Below are positions 9,565-21,436 of a DNA stretch of 30,192 bases, piece after piece. The position numbers and the translations under genes are program-made. The notes under the pieces are model-generated. The model was not told the DNA's origin, did not search any database, and saw only the letters and a program-made list of their open reading frames with translations. Origin of the DNA: Chara braunii (taxonomy: Eukaryota; Streptophyta; Charophyceae; Charales; Characeae); NCBI GenBank assembly GCA_003427395.1, contig BFEA01000990.1, positions 112,307 to 142,498 on the forward strand, given 5' to 3'. Numbering within the stretch: the first letter of the stretch is position 1; the number at the start of each line of letters is the position of its first letter.

Positions 9565-12337
9565 GGGTACGGGCGGTGATCGAAATCAGACCTCACTTGG
9601 TGGAGAAAGAGGACAAGGGGAGGATAGTCGGTCCCTTGTGCCACNAAGAAGGCAAAAGAAAGGACGTTTGAAAAAGTGAGAGAAAAGTCGGGATCCGGAA
9701 GGAAGCATAAGTTGAGAGAGAGGTCAGTTTGACTCAACCATTTCCCCGACTGCATGACTATGAGAAGAGAATGGGCTGATTGAGCATCAAGAGGGAACAA
9801 AGGGCAGCCAAAGGATTTAAAAAGATAGGCATGTGGGAAGGGCTATGTGTTGACCCCCAACGGGGGATTGTATGGATTCTCTTGCTTGTGTAGGATTGTG
9901 CAGGTGAGTGGTGGCTAGAAATGCCTTGAGCGGTATAGGGGCGAGAGGAACTGGGCACCAAGAGTGAAAGGGGAGAGGGACAAAGGGGCTATGAGACCCT
10001 TGACATAGAGCCAACCCAGGGGAATGACTTTTGCGCTTGAGGACTTGGAGTGGAAATGAGAGTGCAATCATACCAAGGAAATTGTGATGTTATTTGTGCA
10101 CGCATATGAGGACCCCGAAAGGACTAAAGGGCCTACTTCAATGAGGAAAACAACAACTTGTGAGACCATTGGATGCGTAGAGGCGAGGGGGAGGACGGCT
10201 CCGCCACACCCAGATGTCGCCATATAGTCACATTGCTTAGGGAAACGGTGCGTGGCCTAAGAATGACGTTTAGCCTACGCACAAGAGAAGAGAAATACTC
10301 AAANAATCCTTGGGCTGCCTGCGTATTGGAAGGAGCAATTGCATGAGAACACAACAAAGAATAAAAAAAAAACAGCGTTGAGGAACGACAAGCGAGACTA
10401 CCACCCGGCGTGAGGGTTGAGCTACATCCCCAATGTCAAAGCTCTCTCGCTCGATGGCCCACCCCCATCAATCTCAAAGCACTAGGTGGGGGTGACCTCG
10501 GGACGGCCCGCGTCCCAAGCATGAGCGTGGGCGGGCCGAGCCAACTGGGACCCGCAGTGGGGTCGACTAAGGCTCGAAAGTCTACCGGGGTTTGACCGTA
10601 CAAAAATGGTGGAGGTGCCGGGTACGGGGTTAAATTGACCTTTGCGATTCCGACGGGGGCGCCCGNCGCATTGACGTGTACACAACCCAAGATAAGNAAA
10701 ATTGACTTGTCTTTGCTCTTTCGCTTGTGAGAAATCAGATTTGAGGGTGGTTTGGCGCATGGNATGGCCAGCTTGGAGGTATAACATGCATGCTATGCAC
10801 TTGATCAGTCATTCCTTTGAGGAATGGCTCTAGCCCTCCTTCGTCCGGTGNTGGTGTTCGGCAGTCCGGGGAAGCCTTGGGCAAGTCGCAGGTCGACCCT
10901 TCCTCTTCGTATAAAATAAGGACTCGGGTTACTTGGCAGGCGGTTGGTGCTTGGCTTAGGCCAGGTTCCAATGAAAATCCCGCGGCGGAGTGATCCGACC
11001 AAACGGGTGCCCTTCCACCTTCTTCTTTGAGCCCAGTGGGCTCATGCACTTTGCACTTTTTTTGAAAGCTTGAAGGAACCAACATGTACACAACGGGTCA
11101 TCAAGAAAGAACAATCCTACCCTATGAAAGGACAGACAAGTGAAGAGAAGGGAAATGAAGGGAGTTGCTAGACTCCAAGGAAAACCAGCTCACCCTTGAA
11201 GATTCTCACGAGAAGGAAACAACCACTATGTATGAAAGTAGGGGGAGTGACTCTCATTGTCCTGAGAGGAAATCTGTGAGTTATGGATAGGAAGCGCTGG
11301 GTGCACCAAGGGAATGACACTTGTACTATGTGTGTCCCACTTGGGACTTGTGTTTGCATGATGGGATTCGAGCGTCCTGCCTTTCGGAAGGAAAAGATTG
11401 GTCTGCACCGGCCAGTGCGGGTTGCAAAACGTCGTTCTCTTTTGTAGGCTGCCGTGTGTTCGTATGTGGAGCTCAGGCCACCGAGATGTCGGACGGGAGT
11501 TTGCACGTCGGTTGATTTGTAGCATTCTCGTTCGAGCAGTGACGGGCTTCGGCTCGATGATCTGCCGGACGGGGTATGAAATCTCCTCAGGCGAGGCTTA
11601 GCCTGTTGGCTGGCGAAGGGAGTACCGCTGCATGCGGACAAAGACGGAGCCTCGGAGGCGATTAGTAGCTTCTCGTATCATGGTTTTAGGAAAGGCTAAT
11701 TNTTGTTNGACCGATGGAAGTGAATGCCCGGACGGTTGACTTTGTCCCTGTATTTAGGCACTCGAGGTAACCCTCGGTGTCGGTATGGATGTGCAAAGCG
11801 GCAAGACGAGATGGGGTATTCTGAGTAAGGAGGAAAGGGCGAATGCCTTGCCGAGACCTGGGTACCGCGCTCGCGACGGTTGAGCTGCGCTTGAGGTATG
11901 GGATAAANNNNNNNNNNNNNNNNNNNNNNNNNNNNNNNNNNNNNNNNNNNNNNNNNNNNNNNNNNNNNNNNNNNNNNNNNNNNNNNNNNNNNNNNNNNNN
12001 NNNNNNNNNNNNNNNNNNNNNNNNNNNNNNNNNTTGGATTGTTGGACGGACACTCTTCTAAGTCTATTCCCCCTCCCTTCTAAGTCCACACGAGTGAGAG
12101 ACGATCGGAAGGAAGGAGGATAGAGGTCAATTGGAATGGAACCAAGAGAAAGAATGTGGGCAAATGGATGGCCGGTCGAGGGAATTATAGGAAGGGGGTA
12201 CTTAGGAAAGGGGAGGTAAAATAGGGAGACCTTGATGAGGGGTTTGAAATAATTATCATATAGGACAAAGGTTGACCTGACCAAAAGGATCGGTTGGTGC
12301 CTTTTTATGAAAACAGGGGTCGGGTGCTGAAAACAAG
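9565..12337 (+). other. Long leader between 5' LTR and first ORF; no recognisable gene
   Basis: About 2.8 kb in which no frame shows a family I recognise. Both strands have open stretches, the longest clean one being 157 codons on the minus strand at 11168-11641, but none has a motif, a homologue in the window or gene-like composition. A primer binding site should lie at its left end. The best I can note is CAGGGTACGGG just after 9562 and TTGGTGGAGAAAGAGG near 9597; neither is convincing. Confidence 0.5.
11908..12033. other. Assembly gap (126 n)
   Basis: A run of n. Any frame crossing it is artificial. Confidence 0.99.
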
Positions 12338-13150
12338 ATGGTGCGATGGTTGTCTTCCCTGATCTATACTAGCGGTCCGGAAATGCCAGTAGATGTAAAG
12401 GATGGGGTATCGGTCGTCCTCACAGAAAATGGGACGTGAGCGGACCTTGAACCAACGTATCAAACGGTAATGTTGGAAGGAGAGGATGCTTTCTTTTAGA
12501 TAGAAACAATATGGACTAATGTCAGCTTGACGAGGTTGTCACCAAGTTTAATGGATTTGGAATTCCGAGGGACAGTGGAAGCCCGAGGGTGGATCAACTT
12601 GTCGCAAGATGGGGAGAAAGCTATGATCATAGAGTTGGCACTCGGGAATACGCCGGACGAGTTGTTTAGGAAGGCAGAAACAGAGGTTGTATGGGTTGCA
12701 TGTCAACGGAGGNAAATNGAAATGGAAAAGGTAGACGTANGGGTGGAACTTGGGGATAGAGGAAGCATGAGGTGATCCGTAAGAACCATGCGATGTGTGC
12801 TGCCCCCCTTCTTGGTGGATGCGGTTTTCGGAACTCGGAGCAGGCTAGTGCGGATATGCGAGTCCATGACGAACCTCGGGCTATACCAATGCGCTAGGCA
12901 ATTTTTTTTTCGGTTATNAGTAGAGATGGGGCCGTTCGAGGGGAACTGGGCGGAGGAGCTGACCGAGATACTAAACTGCCTTAGCATAAACAATATTTTT
13001 GTCCCTAGCGTTGTGCATTGGGGGATAGCCTACAGGAATGTGGCAATAGGGGAGACGTTTCTAGATGGGGTAAGGGGGTTGGTATACGACGAGGAGGATG
13101 ACTTCAGTGATGAAGACGAAGATGAAGAGATAGAGGACTGGGACTTCTAA
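12338..13150 (+). pseudogene. Pre-gag accessory ORF, unit A of a four-member tandem family (unknown function)
   Basis: One reading frame runs from ATG (12338, context AACAAGATGG) to TAA (13148-13150), about 270 codons, broken by three stops (the first two in the N-terminal quarter, the third at the GSMR/SVRT junction). The first part is strand-rich and unassigned. The second contains LPPFLVDAVF, then EMGPFEGNWAEELTEIL, then a C-terminal segment (YRNVAIGETFLDGVRGL) followed by a very acidic tail (DEEDDFSDEDEDEEIEDWDF). The motifs [LV]P.F[ML]..., [EK][MHY]GPF.GN.A.EL and the C-terminal helix also occur in units B, C and D in the same order, which shows common ancestry. I know no named family with this pattern. 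It sits in the leader of the retroelement, on the same strand as gag. Confidence 0.6.
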
Positions 13151-13213
13151 GAGTGATGGGGTAACTTAACTTAGGAAGGACGGGTGGCCTCATATTGTGC
13201 AGGAAAGTGAAAG

Positions 13214-13969
13214 ATGACTAGAGAAGAAAGGATGATGGAATACACCTTCAAAGGTTGGGAACCACGGCGACTCAGAGGAGGAATATAAATGCCTATACCA
13301 ACAGGAAACGGATGGAGAGGGACCACGTGCGACTGGATTGGGTTTGAGGTTGCCCGNAAATTGTCATATGTATGGATAGAACGGATTTGGAACCNGATAA
13401 GGGAAGAAGAAGGTTGGGATGATATAGCAGAAGGCAAGGTAGAGTCAGTAGGAACGATTGTCCTTTCCGAGGATGGATGACACCTGTTTTGCACTATGTT
13501 AGCAATGGGACAGGACCCGATGTGGCGTCTAGGGGATGCAGAGGCCCGAACCCGANAAAAAGGCAAGTGGTTCGCCAACGAGGGGTGGGACAAAGTCAGT
13601 AGCAGAGTTGTGATGGGAGGATGGAAGGAACTTAAGCCTCCAAGTCTACGGATAACGGCTTGGGTACCAGAGTTCATAGCCGAGTGGTTTGGAGGGTTNG
13701 AACACATTTTGGAAGTAGCCGACTCCATGGGAAAGGTGCATATAGAATGTGTCTGGTTGACCTAGGAGTTTTATAGGCTCTCATTGAAATATGGGCTCTT
13801 CTACAGAGATAAAGCCGATGAAGTCATCATCGTCCTAAAAATAGGCAGGTATGACCGCCTAGAGGTAGAGGCGGAGTCTTGGGACGCCATAGTTAGTCGG
13901 GAGGCGGCGGCCGCACCCTCCTACGTAGACGACGTCTTTAAACTATTTGAGGTGTTGTGGTTCGACTAA
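13214..13969 (+). pseudogene. Pre-gag accessory ORF, unit B (unknown function)
   Basis: A single frame from ATG (13214) to TAA (13967-13969), about 251 codons, with stops at 13286, 13478 and 13763. The start is chosen because the segment before the first stop (WEPRRLRGG) aligns with the start of unit C. Recognisable family marks are GTIVLSEDG followed by a stop where units C and D have Trp, MGGWKELKPPSLRI (unit D has MGGWREFRAPTTPL), VPEFIAEWFGG, KYGLFYRDKADEV, and the C-terminal SYVDDVFKLFEVL. It lies 63 bp after unit A. This copy is decayed; its function is unknown. Confidence 0.6.
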
Positions 13970-14276
13970 ACGAGGACGAGGGATCGATCACCGCGAAAAG
14001 GCCTGAGTGTGGAGGGTGCTTGTGAATTGAGGTGTAACATAAGAAAGGGAGTGTGTACATTAGGCCGTAGATGGTCCATAAGGATTGAAACAAGGGGGAA
14101 GTGGCAGCAACTCGAAAAAGGGGGCCGGGGTAGAACTGTATGTGTATGAGTCGTGGATAGCGGCAAAAACCTGTGTACGATAAGTAGGGAGGGTTGAAAG
14201 ACTAAAACACAAAAGGCATGGAATCTTGGTGGGTGCAACAATCGGACTAAGAAAGCAGGAAAGGAGACATTGCGAG

Positions 14277-15068
14277 ATGGCCCGGCGAATGACGTTCTGG
14301 GAGGATAGACCTCGTGGGATCCTGCCACCAAGAATATCAGAAGGCAGGGTCGAAATAAGCCTGCCGGCAAGAAATACGGTAGGCAATCCGGTAATGGACT
14401 GGGTGGGGGTAGAGTTGGTGGAAGATACGGTGTACCTAGTAGTGGAGCTGGAATGGCNTGCGAGAGGGGAGTTCGGGGGCATAGACTTGAACCGCACAAG
14501 GCGTGTACATGTGACGGAATCCTTACACCTGTCGGAAGAGGGATGGCGGACCTTTGGGATTGCTTTGCCTTCCGGGGATGACCCCGTGCGAATGTTCGAA
14601 GGGGCATGNCAAATAACCTAGCGGGAGGGGTTTGAGTTTGCAGACCCGGAACGAGATGACGTAACGGCGGAGGTAAAAGTCGCAGCGGCGGGGGTTTTCG
14701 AGCTGGCAAATGAGGTCATACGGATGAGTCTACCACCCTTCCTGCTAAGACAAATGGGAGGCATAGAACGAGTGGAGCAGGCGGTGANTGTCGTAACTAG
14801 GCTAAATTTTGACGAAGCACTAATATATCGAGAATACTATCGGGCCTTCCTAGAGATGGGGCNTTTCGGGGACGAACAAGGGCGCGAGGTGCTTTGCATT
14901 CTTCGAGCAGCGGTAAATACTAGGCCAGAAGTCCCGCAAATAAGTGATGAGACCATGTGAAGAGTCATCCGGCGAGAGGTAGGCCGCGGCGTGACCTACA
15001 TAGATGATCTCTACCGGCTGTACGAACAGCCAGAGGAGGCTACTGCTTCCGAGGGTATAGAGGGATAG
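14277..15068 (+). pseudogene. Pre-gag accessory ORF, unit C (unknown function)
   Basis: ATG at 14277 opens one frame that ends at TAG (15066-15068), about 264 codons, with internal stops at 14619 and 14958. The N-terminal half is strand-rich (VGVELVEDTVYLVVELEW, then LHLSEEGWRTFGIALPSGDD). The second half has LPPFLLRQMGG, LEMG.FGDEQGREVLCIL and a C-terminal VTYIDDLYRLYEQPEEA. Each of these has a counterpart at the same relative position in A, B and D. The Trp in EEGW is the residue replaced by a stop in unit B. About 310 bp separate it from unit B; that spacer has no gene that I can see. Confidence 0.62.
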
Positions 15069-15187
15069 TTGGGACTAGAAAAGAGAAATGAAAACAAGAA
15101 GGGCAAGGAAGCCAGTAGGTGGGCAGATTCTGAAGATTGGATGTGACCCTTTCTATGTGAACTATGCAGGGAATCACCAAGGTAACA

Positions 15188-16023
15188 ATGGCAGCAAGAC
15201 GTGAGTGAGTGGAACGCCAGCCCCGTGTGTGAATGGAACGCCAGGCCCGGTACCCCGGACAACCCTGGAACAACGGTGGACGATGGGAAGTATCCCTCCC
15301 GTCGAGTTCTACCTATCCGGGGTTCGACATAGAATTGCGGGCCGTGACTTTGGGAAGGGACGTCGCCTTCATGTTGGTAGAATGTCGGTGGACAGGGATG
15401 AGACTGCACCGAGGACCCGGAGACGATCTGTTTTCTAATATGGAAGTTATCGGGACCATGTATTTGCCTGAGATTGGCTGGCACTCGTTGGGGTTAGAGA
15501 TAGCACAAGGTCACGAGCTGGCACCGATCTTTCGAAGGGTCGCCCGGACGTTGACCCGGATAGGACAATCGGTCAGGGGAAGAAGGAACGTGGGCTTACT
15601 TACCCGGGTGGAAATGGGAGGTTGGAGGGAGTTCAGGGCACCGACCACACCGCTGAGATGCCGAGTGCCTCGTTTTATGATAGACCTCGTCTTCAGAAGC
15701 CTCGCGAGGGTGCGGGAGCTGGCAGACTCAACGATAGTCTGGGCAGGCCACTTTCCCTCCCCTACCATTAGGATGTTCTACAATGTCGTTGTGGAGCATG
15801 GGCCGTTCTGGGGAAACAGGGCCCACGAATTACTAGAAGTCATCCACATCCTGATGTTTTGTGCGCCCCGGCTAGACAGACAGGGTGCGAACGCATAATC
15901 CAAAGGGAAATCGAGATAGGGGAGAATTATCTAACGGGGGTGGCTCAACTATTCGAGGAGCCTATCGAACCAGAAGAGCCGCGAGGGCGAGAGCGGGACG
16001 AGCATCCTCAGGCGGGTCAATAG
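15188..16023 (+). pseudogene. Pre-gag accessory ORF, unit D, best preserved (unknown function)
   Basis: The frame from ATG at 15188 has two early TGA stops (at about residues 7 and 15), then is open from ATG 15233 for 221 codons to 15898. Family marks are MYLPEIGWHSLGLEIAQG, EMGGWREFRAPTTPLRC, VPRFMIDLVFRSLARVREL, VEHGPFWGNRAHELLEVIHIL. Just before the terminal TAA the reading must shift by one base (about 15870-15888): the next frame continues with REIEIGENYLTGVAQLFEEP, the family's C-terminal motif, and ends at TAG (16021-16023). So the apparent end at 15898 is a frameshift artefact. The protein was probably about 270 residues, soluble, mixed alpha/beta, without signal peptide or membrane segment. 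Function unknown. Confidence 0.65.
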
Positions 16024-16472
16024 GGCAGATCGAGTATAGTTCGCTGCGTACGGAAGTTCGCCGATGGGAATAAGAAAGGGGCCTCGGACCTGGATGCCTA
16101 AAACCCACTAGAAAAACAAAGAGGGGGGGGGCAGACTCCTAATGATTCACCATAACCCTGAAGGTCAAAAACAGGAAACACTGCTCGGGAAGACTTCCCC
16201 TAGCAGGATGCCTAACCCGGACTCCCTCACATCGGCCGACGGGACAAGGACACTACAAACGAGCTTGTGATAAAGGAAGCCCAGTCACGTTCATAGCTCG
16301 GCTGGGCGGCAGGGCGAGTCGTGGCTCCTCCTTAAGGAAGGGCAATCAAGGAAACGGGGATAGGAAAGGAGGCTATAAAAGATAAGCCAACAGAGTTGGG
16401 AGCCTAGGGAACCTAAATACCTCGCATTGCGTGTGTCCTGGGAATTTTTTGGCTTATGCAGAACTAGGCAAA
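16024..16472 (+). other. Spacer between unit D and gag; no gene seen
   Basis: About 450 bp with no credible coding frame. It probably acts as untranslated leader for gag. Confidence 0.5.
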
Positions 16473-18600
16473 ATGGCAACGGAGGAGGAGACAAATAACC
16501 GTAAGAGTGAAGGAGAACCAGGCTTAGGAGGCAGTGCCGCACAAAACGAAGGGGGGCAGAAGGAGAGAGAATCGATAAATCCGGATGGTACCAAAGGGAA
16601 CCGGAAGGAAATCTCCACAGGAGAAAGTTCGGGGAAAGCCAGGGGAAGCAGGCAAGGGACTCAGGGGACCAAGGAAGGCAGAAATAAGGATAGGACAAGC
16701 CCCTGAAACTCGGAAGGAGCCATGCCTAAGAAAGTAAAGGTCACGGATATGAGGCGCAAACTAGCCGAGATAGAAAAGAAGACCGCGGAATACAAGGAAA
16801 GATTGATTGAGGAAATGATGACTGGGCACGAAGAAGGTCCTCTGCAGGAGGAACCCCAGAACGAACGGAAAGCCAGCCAAGGTGGAACTGGACAAGGGGA
16901 TAAAGGTAGTCACCGTGGGGGAACGCCAAGCAAGAGAAGGAAAGAGAGAGAGAACTCTCCGGGGATGGAAGCAAAAAAGGCTACGACTCCGCCAGCCATG
17001 GATAGTAGGGCTAACCGCCTGCCGATCACGCCAGCAGTAGCACGAGGATGCGAAGGACTTTGGAGCCTTAGCGAGAGAGTGTTGGGATGGTTTGACCCGG
17101 AAGGAACTATGAAAACCAGGAAGGGACAGAAGGCCGACAAGGAAAGTCCGGATAACAGTATGGCAGGCGAGGCCAGCAGCTGTGAGGGCGGCCTTAAGAA
17201 GATAGTGTCGTCCCTCGCGCGAGCACTAAACAAAAATCAAAGCTACCTAGTGGATGCTAAGAAAAAGTTGACGTTTGATGGGGCGAACATCACGAAATTC
17301 CTGATAGATTACGAGAATCTGGCTGCATTGTTGAAATGGACCGAAGAAGAGAAGATGGACCACCTGGGGCAGCATGCGTCTTTGAGCCTAGGACGGGACA
17401 TAATTGTCATTGTGGCCGCGAGCCGGTCTTGGAAAAAAACCCGAGATGTGATGATGATAAAATATCTGGCAGCAGAGAAGATGGCAACGGAGGCCGATTT
17501 AGCGACAGTCCTGAGGAAGAACTTCGCAACGTAAAATGACTTCCTACGGGAGTTTACTTTGGTAGCACTAAGGATCCCCGGGGTCACGGACCGGATAATG
17601 AGCAAGTATTTCCTCAGGCAGTTCTCCGAGTTTGTCAAAGACAAGATCTGTCAGCTGACCAATAGACGAGCAATATCGTAAACACGCGAGATGTTGATTT
17701 TAGCACGGTAACAGATCGGGCTGAGAAAATGGTAGTAACAGACATGTTGGCCTTGCTCAAGGAAGGGGAGGTCATAGACTTGACCAGTAGGATGGGCGAC
17801 AAGGTAAAAAAGGGGATTGAAAGCCTACACGAACGGGTGCACGGAGTCGACAACAAGATTGAAAGGATGGAGAGCGTGCTACTAGTTATGCAGGCACAAG
17901 TATCCCGTCCCCCCCTCCCGCCCCAGGAAGCAGTAGTTCCACCAGGGGTAGCCAATCGTGGATATGGACGCAGAGATCCTGCCAACGAACAATGCAAATA
18001 CTGTACCGCAGTGGGGCATTTTGTGCGGTCATGTCCAAAGCTAAACCATGACATACTGAAAAGGAGGTATACCAGGTCATTAAAGGGGGAGATATTTGGA
18101 CCACAGGGGGAACGGGTGAACTGGAACTCGCCAGGAGGAATGCGGAGAGCCCTCGTCATGCTCAACGGGTTAGAAATAACAGCCATAAAAGTCGAACCGG
18201 TGGGCGAGATCATTTGGGATCAACTCCGGGGGCGCGGGCCTCAGGTCAACTTCATTCTGGAAAGCAACGGACGGGATAGGGTAAACGCGACTACTCAACT
18301 AGGGATAGCTGGGAGAAGGATTATCCGTGACGCCGTAATGGAGGAGGTTGCTGGAAGTTCAGAACCCCAGGCAGAGCCATAGGCCGAGGAACCGGAAAAG
18401 TTCTCTGGGAAGCCTAGGGAAGAGGAGCTTGCGGACAAGGTTACCGCCGCTAAGAAGAAGTTTTGGTATCAAATCCTGATCTTAACCTTGCCTGAGCTCG
18501 ATGATACCATTAGCAAGTTACTAGGAACCATGGTGTTGGTGTCTTTTCAGACAATGCTGCAGGCTAGCCCTAGGTTGCTCAAAGGGCTCAGACAACTGTT
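16473..18600 (+). pseudogene. gag: Gag polyprotein region, disrupted
   Basis: The start is the ATG at 16473 (GGCAAAATGG). The N-terminal part of about 80 residues is disordered and charged; a TGA at 16704 interrupts it, and the same frame goes on through a Lys/Glu-rich, probably coiled-coil segment (KKVKVTDMRRKLAEIEKK). The capsid-like core follows (LTFDGANITKFLIDYENLA, SLSLGRDIIVIV), as in Ty3/gypsy Gag. A TAA at 17532 and a frameshift near 17675 break the core. The reading continues in another frame with a helical region and one CCHC zinc knuckle, CKYCTAVGHFVRSC (C-X2-C-X4-H-X4-C), near 17992-18033. A TAG at 18380 and a second shift near 18600 precede the protease. Gag would form the particle and bind genomic RNA. 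No clear gag stop separates it from pol, so a single gag-pol reading is likely in the ancestor. Confidence 0.88.
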
Positions 18601-19300
18601 GACTCGGAGGCGAGGAGGAAATAGGCGACAACCCCGAATTACCGGAAGGGGAGAGAGAGGAGAAAGCTCCGCAAGAAGTGGCTTACCTTCAGAGGAGTGG
18701 AGGATCTCGAAAAAGTTTTTGCGGACATTTGTTTGAGCTTGCCCGACCGGGAGGGCGGCGAAGTCATGAGATCACCACCCGGGACAAAGCTTAGCTTTCA
18801 TGCACTGCCCGTAGGGAAACTGAAAATCCAAATCGGGACTCATCATACCGACGCGTTAGTAGACGGGGGAGCAAAAACCACTCTCATAAGATGAGATTTC
18901 GTAACGATCACAGGATGTACGGTAAACAAGGAAGGAACAGGGAGCATCCGGGGAGCTAGCGGGGAAATCCCGTTCGCTGGGTACGTCACGAAGTGTGTTG
19001 TGAAGGCAGGGGTTAGGGAATCAATCTGGTCGTTTCAGCGGATGAGAGTAATGGAGGAAATGAACCACGATATAATCCTCGGGAGACCGTGGTGCACGAA
19101 CGTGGAGATGATAGGCATGCACTTGCACGATGGCTCGTACATGGTAGACATAGAGGACCATGTGACCGGCCGGGGAGAGCTCCTCCGACTCCTTGGAACG
19201 GGAGGAGAACCCCCGAAGGGGAAATTGGCAATATGGTCCCCGTCGTTCGAGGATAGCACAAGAAAAGGGGCTTTCGCATGGATGGAGGGTATGAGAGAAA
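18601..19300 (+). pseudogene. pol: Retrotransposon aspartic protease region of pol
   Basis: After the shift near 18600 the frame reads KKWLTFRGVEDLEKVF, then the protease: LSFHALPVGKLKIQIG, the active-site motif ALVDGGAKTTLI (Asp codon at 18862), and the C-terminal HDIILGRPW. The motif is D-G-G-A instead of the common D-[ST]-G-A; DGGA-type variants are, to my knowledge, usual in some gypsy lineages, so I do not read it as damage. A TGA at 18892 and an early TAG near 18622 interrupt the frame. The enzyme would cleave the Gag-Pol polyprotein. Confidence 0.85.
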
Positions 19301-19846
19301 GGGTAGAAATCATGATTGAGGAAGCATTCAACAAGAAGGAGTGGATCAAGATGGGCCTGCCCCAGAAGAAGAGGAGGCAGGAGGACGAAGTCCTAGGTGT
19401 TATGGTAGCGGAAAAGGAGTCAGAGGTCGAACTTGGTGCTAGCCTGCCCAAACGGAAAGAAGTACGCATAGACGTGCCAGAAATTGCACTCGAGATCCCC
19501 GATCTATTACAACTCATCAAGGCCCTCAGATATCACAAGGTAGGAGTGAATTTGGCAGCTTTGGCCAAGTTCGAAAGAGAGGTGCAAAAGGGATATTGCC
19601 TGAATGGAAAACTAGTTAGTATGCAACCACGAGTCGTAGAGGCGACGGGGGCGATTCCGAACTGTTCATTTTTTAGGAGAAAGATCCCGGAAGGAAGTAT
19701 TCGAAAGTACAAGTCGGTAGGGAAGAAAGCAAAACCGGTCTCGATCCTTCTAGAAGCATCAAAGGAAGAGGCTATTGAGAAGGAGGAAGAGGTTCATCGA
19801 GTAATCCGAGAAAGAAGGACGACGGAGGGACACCGGATACCAGACA
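19301..19846 (+). pseudogene. pol: Protease-RT linker of pol
   Basis: Open, charged sequence in frame with the protease (from about residue 100 of the 19000-19914 frame). It has a Lys/Glu-rich stretch, then a conserved-looking globular part (FEREVQKGYCLNGKLV, then PNCSFFRRKIPEGSIRKYKS). Similar linkers lie between protease and RT in long gypsy elements. The frame moves by one base between about 19825 and 19846, after which the RT domain is read. Confidence 0.6.
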
Positions 19847-20730
19847 ATGAAGATAGGGATAGACGGGTTCTTAACGGAAGAAGAAACTCGCCTGATCAAA
19901 AGGATATGCCATGAGTTTCACCTGGCATTTGCCTCTAGTGATCACTAGAAGGGACGACTGGATGTGAAGTTGATCCCTCCGATTAGAATCCACATGGTAG
20001 AACATGAGTATTGAAATGACAAGGGGTCATCCTATGAATTTGGGATAGCAGGAGACGTAACAGACCTCCTCCGAATAAAGATGGACTCCTTCGTTGCAGA
20101 GCCTACAGCATCGCCATACGCAAATCGGTGGTTCGTCTTTCGAAAGCCTAACAAGACACTAAGGTGGATTCAGGACCTGCAAAAGTTGAATGCGGTAACC
20201 ATTCGGGATGCTGGCTCGCTACCTCAGGCTGACTTATTAGCAGAATCGCACGCTGGTTGAAGCATTTACTCCCTGATAGATTTGTACTCAGGGTACGACC
20301 AGCTTCCATTGGATGTTCGGGACAGGCCATACATTGCTATGCACACCCCCGTAGGCCAACTACAGATGCAAGTGACCCCTATGAGATTCACAAACGTGGT
20401 GGTCGAAGCGCAACGCATGATGCTCGCCGTGGTCGGGGACATGTTCCCAAAAAAATGTGAGTCTTACATCGATGACAATCCGATCAAAGACGTGCAGGAG
20501 AAGGACGAGACGGAAGTCCAACCAGGGATCCGACGTTTTGTATGGAACCACCTGCAGGACATCAAGGACTTACTCCGCCGGTTCCTGGTATACAACATTA
20601 CGGCTAGTGGACCAAAGAGTATCCTAGCGGTACCGGAGGTAACTATACTAGGATTTCGTTGCGGTGCTTACGGCAGGAAGCCGGATCCGACAAAGACCGA
20701 CAAGATATCACAGTAGTCGACACCACTGCG
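19847..20730 (+). pseudogene. pol: Reverse transcriptase domain of pol, disrupted
   Basis: The frame reads FLTEEETRLIKRICHEF, ANRWFVFRKPNKTLRWIQDL, motif A DLYSGYDQLPLD with the first catalytic Asp, TPVGQLQMQVTPMRFTN, and motif C SYIDDNPIKD (YIDD codons 20465-20476), followed by FLVYNITASGPKS and the thumb/connection start. This is a Ty3/gypsy RT. The catalytic Asp residues are intact. Stops fall at 19946, 20012, 20258 and 20714; related elements have Trp at the 20012 (WND) and 20714 positions, which points to G-to-A changes. The role was copying element RNA into DNA in the particle. Confidence 0.9.
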
Positions 20731-21436
20731 CACGACGACGGAGGTAAGGGCATTCCTAGGCGTAGTCGGCTTTTGGAGGATCTTCATTAAGAACTTTGCC
20801 AAGATTGCTGAGCCTATCCGGGCTATGATCAGGGAAGAAGAAACCATGGATTTGACGGAGGAGCGAGAAGGAGTTGTCCAAAGGCTCAAGGACATATTGA
20901 CATCTGAGACAGTCGCCCTGTCCGCACCTTGTTTTAATGACTAAGTGGGACGAACCATTATCCTAGAAACGGATGGAGGACCTTTGGCCATAGGAGGTGT
21001 GTTGATTCAAAGGGATGAGGGAGGAAAATAGAGGCCGATTAGGTTCGAAAGTAGAACCGTGAACTCCGCAGAACGGCGATACTCGCAATTCAAGAAGGAA
21101 GTCCTAGCCATCCTGCATTGCCTTAAGACCTTTCACGCCTACCTATTTGGGAGGCGGTTCATCTTAAGGATCGATCCGACGAATGTCGCAGAGGCTCTAA
21201 AGAATTACAGGCCTATAGATCCGACGGTAGGGAGATGGGTAGGATTCATCTGGCAGTTCGATTACAAGATCGAACGGATTGCTGGAATCCGCAACAAGGC
21301 AGATGGGCTGAGTCGGGTTTGCATCACTCCCGAAGGGATGGAGGATGCAGAGCCCATAGACGCATTCCTCGAATACGAAGGAGGGACTCTGGCGGTGGAT
21401 AACGAAATGATAAGCGAGGGATGCACATCGGGATAA
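20731..21436 (+). pseudogene. pol: RNase H domain of pol, disrupted
   Basis: In the same frame as RT: VRAFLGVVGFWRIFIKNFA (RT connection), then ILETDGGPLAIGGVLIQRD with the first acidic residue, RRYSQFKKEVLAIL with the Glu, ILRIDPTNVAEAL, and the end motif NKADGLSRV. This is the gypsy RNase H that removes the RNA strand. TAA at 20942 and TAG at 21029 interrupt it; TAA at 21434 lies in the tether to integrase. Confidence 0.88.

Noticed and set aside
9597-9615. TGGTGGAGAAAGAGG as primer binding site
   Set aside because: It starts with TGG, but it lies more than 30 bases from the likely LTR end and I cannot match it to a tRNA 3' end.
11168-11641. 157-codon minus-strand frame in the leader
   Set aside because: Open, but no recognised motif, no related copy in the window and antisense to the element; not enough to call a gene.
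11754-12284. 176-codon minus frame across the gap
   Set aside because: The middle third is the run of n; no real reading can be claimed.
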